The notes under the pieces: model-generated
What the model saw: only the letters and a program-made list of their open reading frames with translations
Told to the model about the DNA's origin: nothing
The model's database searches: none
NCBI RefSeq assembly: GCF_003026215.1
Contig: NZ_PYOC01000010.1
Span: forward strand, 62,001 to 126,000
Reading direction: 5' to 3'
Length of the DNA: 64,000 nucleotides
Source: Photobacterium indicum
GTDB lineage: Bacteria > Pseudomonadota > Gammaproteobacteria > Enterobacterales > Vibrionaceae
Shown: piece after piece, positions 18,211 through 26,425 of the stretch
Numbering within the stretch: position 1 is the first letter of the stretch
Layout of the letters: every line of letters starts with the position of its first letter
Program-made: the position numbers and the translations under genes

Positions 18211-19146
18211 ATGGATTTTTTCCCAGTTTTTTTGAATTTGAAGAGTAAAAAAATCTTAGTTATTGGCGGCGGTGAAGTTGCTTGTAGAAAAGTTGACCTA
18301 TTACTGAAAGCAAAAGCAGATATCACGCTTGTATCGCCTAAGTTGCATCCTCACTTATCCCGCTTAGTCGATAACAAAAAGCTCAATTACATAAGCAGAG
18401 AATATCAATCGAATGATGTAATCGGTTTTCATCAAGTGTGGGCAACAACGGATGTGCGAGAACTGAATCACCAAGTATTTAATGACGCTAACGCATTAGG
18501 TATCTGGACCAACGTTGTCGACGATCCAAACTATTGTAATTTCATTACGCCATCAATGATCGATAGAACCCCTATTCAAGTGGCCGTTTCTAGTGGTGGT
18601 GCTTCACCTGTTTTGGTGCGTTTTATACGAGAAAAACTAGAAACTCAACTACCTCAGAATTTGAGTCTGCTTGCTGCTTATTCCGGTAAACAACGCAGTC
18701 GCATTAAGCAATACTTTGGTACCGTAGATGAAAGGCGTAAGTTTTGGGAAGCTTACTTTCGATTACCAGCCGTTGAGAATGCAGCGACAGAAAATGATCT
18801 AGAAGCAGCGTTTACCTCGCTGCTTGAAAACAATACCGTGCAAACGGGTAACTTGTATCTGATTGAAACAGGTGATGACACAGAAATGCTGTCATTAAAA
18901 GCCCTTCGACTCATGCAGCAATCAGAATATGTATTATTTCCTGAGGCTAAAGATGATATTTTCGTCGACCTATGTCGCCGTGATGCTGAACGTGAAAGCT
19001 ATTCTAATGAAACGGTTGTTAATCAAGTGCAACACTTACTGAATAAAGATTTAAGAGTATGTGTACTCGCCCCTAAAGGCACCCATATTGAATCACTAAT
19101 AGCATTAAACACAAGCTTTGGTGGTCAGTTTGTGCCTTGCTTATAG
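18211..19146 (+). CDS. cysG: Siroheme synthase-like: precorrin-2 dehydrogenase/ferrochelatase with degenerate methyltransferase tail
   Basis: Makes siroheme from precorrin-2 (NAD-dependent oxidation, then iron insertion), the cofactor of sulfite and nitrite reductases. Residues 1-200 match the CysG N-terminal module: Rossmann motif VIGGGEVACRKVDLLL, DDPNYCNFITPS and VSSGGASPVLVRFIREKLE. From about residue 210 the chain still aligns with the start of the uroporphyrinogen methyltransferase domain (GNLYLIETGDD, LSLKALRLMQQSEYV, CRRDAERES), but the SAM-binding GAGPGD motif is replaced and the protein stops after about 100 residues of a normally 250-residue domain. It probably lacks methyltransferase activity and needs a separate CobA. 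AGGAAG lies 11 bases before the ATG. Confidence 0.88.
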   Translation: MDFFPVFLNLKSKKILVIGGGEVACRKVDLLLKAKADITLVSPKLHPHLSRLVDNKKLNYISREYQSNDVIGFHQVWATTDVRELNHQVFNDANALGIWTNVVDDPNYCNFITPSMIDRTPIQVAVSSGGASPVLVRFIREKLETQLPQNLSLLAAYSGKQRSRIKQYFGTVDERRKFWEAYFRLPAVENAATENDLEAAFTSLLENNTVQTGNLYLIETGDDTEMLSLKALRLMQQSEYVLFPEAKDDIFVDLCRRDAERESYSNETVVNQVQHLLNKDLRVCVLAPKGTHIESLIALNTSFGGQFVPCL

Positions 19147-19180
19147 CTGTCTATTTCTAAAAAAACGATAAAAAAAACCG

Positions 19181-19211
19181 CATTTACATTATTCAAATAA
19201 CGTAAATGCGG
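19181..19211 (-). terminator. Rho-independent terminator of the DUF1097 gene
   Basis: CCGCATTTAC pairs with GTAAATGCGG; reading leftward it is followed by a run of at least seven T. It lies 55 bases past the DUF1097 stop, between convergent genes. Confidence 0.85.
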
Positions 19212-19265
19212 CAACAGTTACACTCAGTGGATTTTTTTGAATTATATCGGGGATGTTTCGAATAT

Positions 19266-19751
19266 CTACTCGGCTTTCGCTGCCGTTAGATTGGAATTTG
19301 GATGTTGTAGCTTCTCATGTAACCATAACCCTGACGTTTTCATGGTATAACCAAATAAAGCGCCCAAAATTAATGATGGAATAACTAACTGCCAATCACC
19401 GTTAGATGCGAATGTTGCGCAAGAACCAATAAAAGTACCAGGAATAAAATTTAACCATGATTTTTTAGCCTGAACACACATCATGAATGCAACAACAGCC
19501 GTTACAACGTAACCAATAATTTCAAGGCTAAACATACTTGAGAGATGGATTATCACCATTGCCCAAAATACACCACTCAGATTAGTAACAATACTTAGAC
19601 CTAAGCCTTTCATGCCATCTTTCGGTGATGCAAAGTAAGTAGTACAGCCTAAAAACCCTGCCCAGCTTAGCAAACCGAGTGAAATGGCGACCCAGCCCCA
19701 GATACCTGACAAAATACCTGTTGTTAATGCAATCGCTACTAATACCGTCAT
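19266..19751 (-). CDS. DUF1097 family inner-membrane protein (YcdZ-like)
   Basis: A 161-residue very hydrophobic protein with about five membrane helices and a short polar C-terminus. The motifs GIWGWVAISLGLLSWAGFLGC, near the N-terminus, and GALFGYTMKTSGLW, near the end, recall E. coli YcdZ and other DUF1097 proteins, whose role is unknown. The ATG has GAGATCACATC before it. A CRP-like site lies about 75-90 bases upstream of the start, so control by cAMP-CRP is possible. It is a single gene with its own terminator. Confidence 0.82.
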   Translation of the reverse strand: MTVLVAIALTTGILSGIWGWVAISLGLLSWAGFLGCTTYFASPKDGMKGLGLSIVTNLSGVFWAMVIIHLSSMFSLEIIGYVVTAVVAFMMCVQAKKSWLNFIPGTFIGSCATFASNGDWQLVIPSLILGALFGYTMKTSGLWLHEKLQHPNSNLTAAKAE

Positions 19752-20123
19752 GATGTGATCTCATATCTAAAGAAAATAGTCTTAATCTGTAAACAGTGTA
19801 AGCGTTAAGACCAAAAACACACGAGATCAAGATCACAGTTAAAGCCTTTTTGTTACATGCAACCTCGCATTAATTAGACTTAAGTCTCACTTTATCGGTG
19901 TTTATCAACAGGAACGTACCAAGCCAGTAAGAAAGAAGAAGACATTATAATTATACCAATAAACACAGTGTTTACCTGTGAGGACAATACTGTGCAACGA
20001 AACTGCATTTAACACCTCTTCAGCAATAATTATTTCACAGCAAATCATAATTCAAATTGCGGATATCTCGGGCTGTGGTAATTTACCCATATCTTTGATA
20101 TTCCCCTATTTCGGAGCACATCC
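19752..20123. other. 372-base divergent intergenic region
   Basis: No gene seen. It holds the CRP-like site at 19822-19837 and a perfect 12-base palindrome AGACTTAAGTCT at 19876-19887. Promoters for the DUF1097 gene (left) and nagZ (right) must lie here, but no strong -35/-10 pair stands out. Confidence 0.4.
19822..19837 (-). promoter_or_regulatory. Possible CRP-binding site upstream of the DUF1097 gene
   Basis: Reading leftward, TGTGATCTTGATCTCG matches TGTGA-N6-TCACA with a perfect left half and two changes in the right half. The distance to the start codon (about 71 bases from its near edge) suits an activator site. This is a motif match only. Confidence 0.35.
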
Positions 20124-21128
20124 ATGGGTCCATTAATGCTTGATGTATTAGGCTATGAACTTAATGCAGAAGAACGTGAAATAATCCAACACCCAACAGT
20201 GGGAGGTATCATATTCTTCGCACGCAACTATCACGATCGTGCTCAATTACGTGCTCTCACCAAAGACATTCGAAAAACGGCTGCTAAGCCCCTTCTTATT
20301 GCCGTTGATCAAGAAGGTGGACGAGTACAACGTTTTCGTGAAGAATTCACGCAACTGCCTCCTGCTCGCGCATTCGAACAACATAACAATGGCGTTGAGC
20401 TCGCTAAAAAGGGGGGATGGTTAATGGCTGCTGAATTGCTGGCTATGGATATCGACCTAAGCCTTGCCCCTGTATTGGATCTTGGCTTTGATTGTAAGGC
20501 AATTGGTGATCGTGCTTTTTCTGATGATCCAAAGAAAATCATCAAATATGCTAGCCAATTTATTAAAGGAATGAAACAAGCAGGCATGGCAACAACGGGG
20601 AAACATTTCCCAGGTCATGGCGGTGTTATTGCTGATTCTCATCTCGAAACACCGTTTGACTCAAGAGAGAACATTAAAGAGCACGATATGATCGTGTTTA
20701 AATACCTTATTGAAAATAACTTATTAGATGCAATGATGCCTGCGCACGTTGTATTTGATGCTTATGATGACAAACCAGCAAGTGGTTCTGATTACTGGTT
20801 AAAACGAGTATTACGCCAAGATTTACAATTTAAAGGCGTCGTATTTTCAGACGATCTAAATATGAAAGGTGCAGATGTTATGGGCAGTTATAGCGAACGC
20901 GCTATAGCAGCTCAGCAAGCTGGCTGTGACATGGTTATGCTATGCAATAATCGAGATGGTGCTATTCAGGCTTTAGACGGTCTGCCCCAAATTAATATAC
21001 CCATTCTGGATACGCTGTTAAAACGGCCAACAGGTGAATATCGAGAGCTTATTAAAACAAGTATGTGGAAAGAGACTGAACGAGAAATTAGTCGCTTAAG
21101 TTTAGAATGGCGAGAAAAGCACAGTTAA
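20124..21128 (+). CDS. nagZ: Beta-N-acetylhexosaminidase NagZ
   Basis: Cytoplasmic family 3 glycoside hydrolase that removes GlcNAc from anhydro-muropeptides in cell-wall recycling and so affects AmpC-type beta-lactamase induction. The 334 residues show the family signatures VGGIIFFARNY, IAVDQEGGRVQRF, GKHFPGHG (the loop His acts in acid-base catalysis) and FSDDLNMKGA (nucleophile Asp). Length matches E. coli NagZ (341). GGAGC lies 6-10 bases before the ATG. It stands alone, convergent with the EAL gene. NagA, which acts on GlcNAc-6-phosphate, is encoded separately at 61152. Confidence 0.96.
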   Translation: MGPLMLDVLGYELNAEEREIIQHPTVGGIIFFARNYHDRAQLRALTKDIRKTAAKPLLIAVDQEGGRVQRFREEFTQLPPARAFEQHNNGVELAKKGGWLMAAELLAMDIDLSLAPVLDLGFDCKAIGDRAFSDDPKKIIKYASQFIKGMKQAGMATTGKHFPGHGGVIADSHLETPFDSRENIKEHDMIVFKYLIENNLLDAMMPAHVVFDAYDDKPASGSDYWLKRVLRQDLQFKGVVFSDDLNMKGADVMGSYSERAIAAQQAGCDMVMLCNNRDGAIQALDGLPQINIPILDTLLKRPTGEYRELIKTSMWKETEREISRLSLEWREKHS

Positions 21129-21171
21129 TTGCATATTTTGATAAAAAGACTTCGCATAAAACAAGTTGAAG

Positions 21172-21190
21172 GCGAGCATAATGCTCGCCT
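21172..21190. terminator. Stem-loop between convergent nagZ and EAL genes
   Basis: GGCGAGCAT and ATGCTCGCC pair around a single A. Neither side has a proper T-run, so it may act as a weak terminator or an mRNA 3'-end stabiliser for both genes. Confidence 0.5.
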
Positions 21191-21220
21191 CAAATGTAAC
21201 GGTATATTAATAGCTACGCC

Positions 21221-22828
21221 TTACCCAACACGTAGTATCTCTTCCTCTGCTAAAGGGAGGTGCGAGGCAATCCCTTTACAGAAATAAGCAAAATCGCGAA
21301 ATACCATCGGTCGCCCAAAGTAGTAACCTTGTTGTAAATACACACCTTGTTCAGCTAAATATTCAGACTGCTCTTTTGTTTCAACACCTTCGGCAATCAT
21401 TTCCATTCCGGCTTGTTTACCAAATGCAATAATCGAATCCAATAGAGATAATTTGATATCTGATGTGCCTATGTTTTCAACAAACATTTTATCAATTTTA
21501 AGACTTCTAATATTTAGCTCTTGTATATAACTGAACCCACCATAACCCGTACCAGCATCATCCAACTTCACATCAATACCCTTATCTCTTAGGTATTCGA
21601 TGACATCAGATGCCATTGTTAAGTTGTTAAACGGCTTACGCTCGGTCACTTCAAAAGCTAACTGTGTCGCCTCTAATTTGGAGGATCTTAATAAATCGAG
21701 TGAACGATCAATAATTTCAATACTTTCTAATTGTTCAGGTACCACATTAATACTAATAATCTGCTTTGTGTTTTGCCAATTCAGCTTACCAATTTCATCA
21801 ACTGCTTTTTTAATTAATTGTTCTGTTATGGGTAATATTTGACCACTTTTTTCTACATATGGAATGAATTCCATGGGGGAAATCAATTCTTGCCCCGGTC
21901 GTTTCCAACGAGCAAGCATTTCGCAACCATACAATGATTGGCTCGTTACATTCACAATAGGTTGATAGTAAGGAACAAACTCTTTATTGACTAAACCTTG
22001 CTCAACCATTGAATGTAGTGACATTCTTCGTCGATCAAATAGTCGGTGCATCGCAATAAATAGAACACCAATAGCCCCCCCAAATAAAAATAAAGGCAAC
22101 CATAATGCTTCTTTATATTTTGCTAATAATTCAGGTTTTACAAAAGTATCAATACGAAGGTTATTCGCAAATTCAGAGCTCATTAATGGCTTTACTTCTA
22201 ATAAAGAAGCGTCACCACGCCAAAACGATGTTGCCGGATGATCAGTTGAAGTTATTGAACTTAGTACGCAATTATCACAATATTTATTTTTCAATATATC
22301 GGAAATCAACGGTTCCATATGGACCAGCATTGAGCCTCGTTTATCTTTCCATTCTACAACCAACAGGTTTTCCTTATCACCTAATTCAGAGGTTACCCAC
22401 AAAGAAAGATTTGCACTCAGCTGATCAATTAATGGTAACAGTTTACTTTCTGCACTTGCCCCTTTAAAGCTTGTACACTGCTCGCCATCATTTGTTGTTA
22501 ATGTAACACGGCGAATAAAGTAATCATCGTAAACAACTTGTTGAATTTTATTTTCATCTAAAGCTTTACAATTAAATTGAAAATTATCAGAAATGTCTTT
22601 CATCATTGGATGATAATTATCAATTCGAAGCATATATGTATTAAGAAGATCTTTAGAATCAGAGCTGATTACATAGGAAAGTTGTACACGAGAAAAGAAG
22701 CTTGCAGATAACGAGAAAAGAAAAGCTAACCCTATCACGAGAGAGAGTGATAAAAATTCCATTCTACATTTTTTAAACCAATCATCCTTTTTAACACCTT
22801 TAACTCTCAACTTACAACTAACACACAT
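21221..22828 (-). CDS. CSS-motif sensor EAL protein (cyclic-di-GMP phosphodiesterase)
   Basis: Membrane c-di-GMP phosphodiesterase of 535 residues. A first helix (LSLSLVIGLAFLFSLSASFF) is followed by a periplasmic domain of about 190 residues with spaced cysteines (NFQFNCKA and QCTSFKG), as in CSS-motif sensors that respond to redox state, then a second helix and a C-terminal EAL domain. The signature is EML instead of EAL, but Asn (SINVVPEQL), Glu (FEVTER), the paired Asp (KLDDAGTGYG), Lys (LKIDK) and the terminal Glu (EGVET) are present, so it should be active. No GGDEF domain is present. It lies next to a 920-base gap containing a small membrane-protein gene. Confidence 0.9.
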   Translation of the reverse strand: MCVSCKLRVKGVKKDDWFKKCRMEFLSLSLVIGLAFLFSLSASFFSRVQLSYVISSDSKDLLNTYMLRIDNYHPMMKDISDNFQFNCKALDENKIQQVVYDDYFIRRVTLTTNDGEQCTSFKGASAESKLLPLIDQLSANLSLWVTSELGDKENLLVVEWKDKRGSMLVHMEPLISDILKNKYCDNCVLSSITSTDHPATSFWRGDASLLEVKPLMSSEFANNLRIDTFVKPELLAKYKEALWLPLFLFGGAIGVLFIAMHRLFDRRRMSLHSMVEQGLVNKEFVPYYQPIVNVTSQSLYGCEMLARWKRPGQELISPMEFIPYVEKSGQILPITEQLIKKAVDEIGKLNWQNTKQIISINVVPEQLESIEIIDRSLDLLRSSKLEATQLAFEVTERKPFNNLTMASDVIEYLRDKGIDVKLDDAGTGYGGFSYIQELNIRSLKIDKMFVENIGTSDIKLSLLDSIIAFGKQAGMEMIAEGVETKEQSEYLAEQGVYLQQGYYFGRPMVFRDFAYFCKGIASHLPLAEEEILRVG

Positions 22829-23168
22829 AGCTCTTGAACCTTCGTAATCATGCCTTACTTAGCAAAGCACCATCGTCTCAATAACTTGTTAACGAATAAC
22901 TATTGAGTTCAATCATAATAATTGACTCACTTTATTCACTCCTGCATTGAGAAACAAGCGATTAATTTAATATGATAACGATATAGATCACGACTTTGAC
23001 AATAAAATTTTCATCGAAAATAAAGTCACAAGAATTGATGGTAACTATCTGATAAATATCAAAGTTAAAGGATTCTATACAGGAATAACATAAGGGAATG
23101 CAGTGAACTTATTGACGATGGATCATGCGAGAGAGGAATAGAAAGCGCTTAGAACAGCGCCTTATCTT

Positions 23169-23273
23169 TTAAAGAGCATCACGAGAGCGATCAATCCCTT
23201 TAGTACACTTTTTTTCTTTTACTATGATGAAGGCAGCACCGATAATAAAGGCTAAAACTAAAATGATTTCCAT
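23169..23273 (-). CDS. Small single-helix membrane protein (34 residues), unknown function
   Basis: Short ORF of 34 codons. Residues 1-18 are strongly hydrophobic (MEIILVLAFIIGAAFIIV) and the rest is basic and polar (KEKKCTKGIDRSRDAL), a pattern of one inner-membrane helix with a cytoplasmic tail. CAGGT lies 7-11 bases before the ATG, a good ribosome site. A hairpin-forming stretch follows the stop. It is not adjacent to any gene of known pathway, so no role is offered. The hydrophobic pattern and ribosome site make chance less likely, but there is no homology evidence. Confidence 0.55.
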   Translation of the reverse strand: MEIILVLAFIIGAAFIIVKEKKCTKGIDRSRDAL

Positions 23274-23681
23274 ACATTACCTGATAAGGTCGCAGTTATA
23301 AGTTACTAACATGGCTGTTAGTTAATTATCTTTACTTTGCCTCAAAGTAATTTGTAACAAAATGTTTTAAAGAGGCATGAGAAAGATACTCCATTTTATT
23401 GTTCTTTGCACGGAAAAACATCAATTTAAACCCACAAAATTTAACATTACAACACACCCATTAAATCAATTCACATTCGAAACGCACTCATTTAATCTAT
23501 ATCATATTGAATACAAATATAATTATAGCTTAAGATCTATTATTTGTTAGAAGAATTGGTATTGAAATGATTTGTACGCTTGCATCTTCTCACTGAACAA
23601 ATAAGCATAACATTTGATTTTTACACCCAAGCAGTAAGAAACGAAACACTCTGTAACTTACTGTTACATAAACTATCATGC

Positions 23682-23707
23682 TAAAAAATACGGCTTTCGC
23701 CGTATTT
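23682..23707 (-). terminator. Rho-independent terminator of the CDF transporter gene
   Basis: AAATACGGC and GCCGTATTT pair over a TTTC loop. Leftward the stem is followed by six T. It lies 42 bases after the transporter stop. Confidence 0.85.
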
Positions 23708-23748
23708 AAAATATTCATCAATGCGTGGATAATCGTTTAACTCAATTA

Positions 23749-24663
23749 TCACAACCAGCGCTCTTGACCTGTAAAACTGACTGATAACCATGTTTCGCCC
23801 AAATCATCTGATAACTCATCCCAGATGATCTGACGTATATGGTCTTGCCGCTTTGTCGTCCATAATGAGTCATCTTTCACTAAGATATTAATCTCAAGGT
23901 CATATTGACGACCCGTCTTAGCAAGGTGGTGCGTATATCCATCAAAACGGTATGCTTTTGAGAGCCTTTCTATTGTACGATCTACATGACGTTGTGCTTT
24001 GTTTTGTGGTGCGACTAATAGCACCTCTTTTAAGTTACGACGTAACACTTTAATCGGTAATATTGAAGCAGCGATAGAAAGAGTTGAAACCAAAATCGGA
24101 TCGATATAAGCGTTCCAGCGGGTATACCCCATAGAATCGAATATGAGCACTAAAATAAAACCCACTAAAATTGCTGCACTCAATATTCCGTCAACTAGCC
24201 ATTCTTGAGAGTCAACTTTAACTAACTCTGAATCAACACTTTTCGCGATAGATGTTTCAACAAAATAAATACCAAAACAGCAGATTGTTGAAAGCACCGC
24301 ATATATCAATGCATGTTCTAAGACGATTTCATGCCCACCATCAATAATGGTGTTTACACCACTTATAAATGCAAATAAACAAGTAATTAAGATAAGTAAG
24401 CCATTAATTACATTAATAAGTGGCTCTATATGGGCATAGCCAAATTGAAATTGTTTGTCATCAGGTTTTGTTACTAGAAATGCAGTATAAAGACTTAGCC
24501 CTGTCATCCCCATACTTAAAAGTGAAAACATACCATCGAGTAAAATGGCGTTTGAATCAACATAAAGTCCGTAGCCAATACCTAAGCTTGCCACTAAAAT
24601 AGTGCCAGCTAAAGATAACTTTAATGCCATTCGCTCTTTACTAATTTTACGACTAATCGTCAT
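23749..24663 (-). CDS. Cation diffusion facilitator (CDF) family metal transporter
   Basis: Inner-membrane proton-coupled efflux of a divalent metal (Zn, Fe, Mn or Co). Of 304 residues, the first 210 hold six hydrophobic segments; TM2 has DSNAILLDGMFS and TM5 has WLVDGILSA, giving the paired Asp sites of the transport centre. A cytoplasmic C-terminal domain follows (RTIERLSKAYRFDGY, YDLEINILV). The usual His of the HxxxD TM5 site is not obvious, so the metal cannot be assigned. GGAGG before the ATG is a strong ribosome site. It is transcribed alone. Confidence 0.9.
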   Translation of the reverse strand: MTISRKISKERMALKLSLAGTILVASLGIGYGLYVDSNAILLDGMFSLLSMGMTGLSLYTAFLVTKPDDKQFQFGYAHIEPLINVINGLLILITCLFAFISGVNTIIDGGHEIVLEHALIYAVLSTICCFGIYFVETSIAKSVDSELVKVDSQEWLVDGILSAAILVGFILVLIFDSMGYTRWNAYIDPILVSTLSIAASILPIKVLRRNLKEVLLVAPQNKAQRHVDRTIERLSKAYRFDGYTHHLAKTGRQYDLEINILVKDDSLWTTKRQDHIRQIIWDELSDDLGETWLSVSFTGQERWL

Positions 24664-24879
24664 AAATTCCTCCAGCTAACTATCTTCATTGATTAAAAGA
24701 ATAGTTGTTGTTCATAGTGTTACCCCACAGTAACACTAATCTTGCTTGTTAGTAAAATGTAACTGAATGTGGCGCTTATACTATTTAAGCGTTAGAGATA
24801 TCATCTTTTTAACGTTGTGGGCTTTCATTATCTAACGCGATTGAACATTTAGCCAATCGGACATTTTGACTGTGAGCGA

Positions 24880-25314
24880 TTACGACTGTAGGACATCGTC
24901 TAGCCATAGGCAGAACTCTTTCTTTTTTAACCCCGTATTCAATACTGCTTGCTGCCTACCCTTTTTAAACACCATAACGGTAGGTACACCGCGAACTCTA
25001 TACTTCGTCGCAATTGCTTTATTTTGTACACTATTAACACGCAAGAAACGTTGTTGTGACTGACGTTCAGAGGCTACTTTTTCAAAGATTGGTTTAAATG
25101 TATTACACGGCGAACAATTAGGCCCCCAAAATGCGACAACGACAGGTTTTGGGCTTAAAACCAATTTATCAAAATTTTGCGTATTGGCCTCAACGGGTTT
25201 TCCATCAAGTAACGGTTTTCGGCAGTATTCACAAGAGACCGTATTAGACAGTGATTGCGGTGAGATCGCATTAGCTTTATTACAATGTGGGCAATCAACA
25301 GTGATTAACTTCAT
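24880..25314 (-). CDS. trxC: Thioredoxin 2-like protein (TrxC) with CSPC active site
   Basis: Thiol-disulfide oxidoreductase of 144 residues. An N-terminal zinc motif (Cys8, 11, 28 and 31: CPHC and CEYC) precedes a thioredoxin fold, the arrangement of TrxC (139 residues in E. coli). The active site is WGPNCSPC (Cys67 and Cys70) where TrxC normally has WAPWCGPC, so both the Trp before the first Cys and the Gly between the two are changed. The cis-Pro loop (VRGVPTVM) is kept. The start at 25314 is chosen over 25362 because GGAAG precedes it and MKLITVDCPHC aligns with the family start. Redox potential and partners may differ from normal TrxC. Confidence 0.87.
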   Translation of the reverse strand: MKLITVDCPHCNKANAISPQSLSNTVSCEYCRKPLLDGKPVEANTQNFDKLVLSPKPVVVAFWGPNCSPCNTFKPIFEKVASERQSQQRFLRVNSVQNKAIATKYRVRGVPTVMVFKKGRQQAVLNTGLKKKEFCLWLDDVLQS

Positions 25315-25373
25315 TTCTACTTCCATTGCACTCGCCATCGCTGGGTATAAGTGCTTATTCATTTTATAATGCC

Positions 25374-25639
25374 TATACCCAAGTTACCTCAAGATGCTCG
25401 TTTCAGCGAGAATTTGTTGGGCTCTAGGCAAGGCACTTATTTATAGACCTAGTCGTTCTACGTTGAAAATAAGTAACACCGCATAGAGTCCAACAAAACT
25501 CGCCCTTCGGGAGTGATTCAGCGTATCTACTTCTGTGTCAAATGTCTTTGAAAGGGAATGCCATTCCTACACACATTTTCCTTGAATTAAATACGCTGAG
25601 ATCACTCTGAATCCTGCACCTTGAGGTAGCTTGGGTATA
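25374..25639. repeat. 266-bp MITE-like element, copy A
   Basis: A 266-base unit beginning TATACCCAAGTTACCTCAAG and ending in the near-complement CTTGAGGTAGCTTGGGTATA; the 24-base terminal inverted repeats differ at two places. It is about 98 percent identical (five differences by eye) to copy B at 56500-56765, same length and orientation. Two nested inverted repeats lie inside (one around the GTTGG...CCAAC words, one around TTCAGCGTAT...ATACGCTGA). It has no ORF. TA at both ends would suit a TA-target transposon. It lies between trxC and the following leftward lipoprotein gene. Confidence 0.88.
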
Positions 25640-25671
25640 CAATACTGACCTTGTACAATCGCATCAAGTCT

Positions 25672-26127
25672 TTACTCCTCCAACCTCTGAAGTTCTATTC
25701 GCTCAAGGTCATTGAAGAAGGTAAGCAGTTTTGCTCGGCTAACATTGTATTTAAAATTATTGCTCTCACAAACGTCGACAGAATAATCTTGGGTTTTATG
25801 GTTTTTGGTTTTGTCGTATACACATGTCGCTAACTGCTCACATGCCATATATCTTTCTGTTCGAAGTAAAGCCCAATGATTAGAGAAATCCTTTAAAGCA
25901 AAATTAAGCTGGTTATAATTTTCTGTCGTTATTTCTGGCTTTAATACCACCAATTCACGTTGCCTTTCATTGATAAATTGATCAAAGGAAACGGAAAGGT
26001 TGGAGACAGAATGGCTATTACATTCCTCTTTTATAAACTGACTCTGTTGGCTTAAAAGATTACTGTTATGGGGTTGAGAGCTGCAAGCAACCAGAAAAAA
26101 TGAGAATAAAAAAGAATATGCTTTCAT
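25672..26127 (-). CDS. Small lipoprotein, unknown function
   Basis: A 151-residue protein with a lipoprotein signal (MKAYSFLFSFFLVACSS; lipobox Cys16). The mature part is polar and mostly helical by appearance, with three further Cys residues (EECNSH, ACEQLATC) and a C-terminal leucine/charged helix (FFNDLERIELQRLEE). I recognise no domain. The ATG at 26127 is preferred because it begins a clean lipoprotein signal; an upstream in-frame start at 26178 would put 17 residues before it. It lies immediately downstream of repeat copy A in map order and is transcribed toward it. Confidence 0.7.
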   Translation of the reverse strand: MKAYSFLFSFFLVACSSQPHNSNLLSQQSQFIKEECNSHSVSNLSVSFDQFINERQRELVVLKPEITTENYNQLNFALKDFSNHWALLRTERYMACEQLATCVYDKTKNHKTQDYSVDVCESNNFKYNVSRAKLLTFFNDLERIELQRLEE

Positions 26128-26363
26128 AACACACCACAAAAAGTTAAGAGCATCCAATGCCAAACCAAGCTGATTCAATAAGTATCGACGATTTCTACTA
26201 AAAAGTATGATTTCCCTTAATAATTCTTACTTATGGGGCAGTTCTTTTAAATATAGAATCATTCGCTATTCATCATAATTAGCTGGTATTTAACACGTTA
26301 TTACCCTCCCCTGCTAATAGGTAACGCTTTTTTCACCTTCGATTTAAGCTTCAATTTACTCAC

Positions 26364-26391
26364 AAAAAAACCGGAACCTTTCGATTCCGGT
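26364..26391 (-). terminator. Rho-independent terminator of the VC0807-type gene
   Basis: ACCGGAAT and the matching TTCCGGT pair around TCGAAAGG; leftward it is followed by seven T. It lies 35 bases past the stop. Confidence 0.87.
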
Positions 26392-26425
26392 AATCTTGTT
26401 TAAACTCTAGGGCGTGTAGTTTCTA

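Larger units (their letters stand above)
22829..23748. other. 920-base gene-poor region
   Basis: Contains one supported short gene (23169-23273, minus) and the terminator of the next leftward gene (23682-23707). The part 22829-23168 is AT-rich with a possible small hairpin AAGCGC/GCGCTT-like around 23140-23163. The part 23274-23681 shows no ORF with a ribosome site and no clear promoter. Confidence 0.4.
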
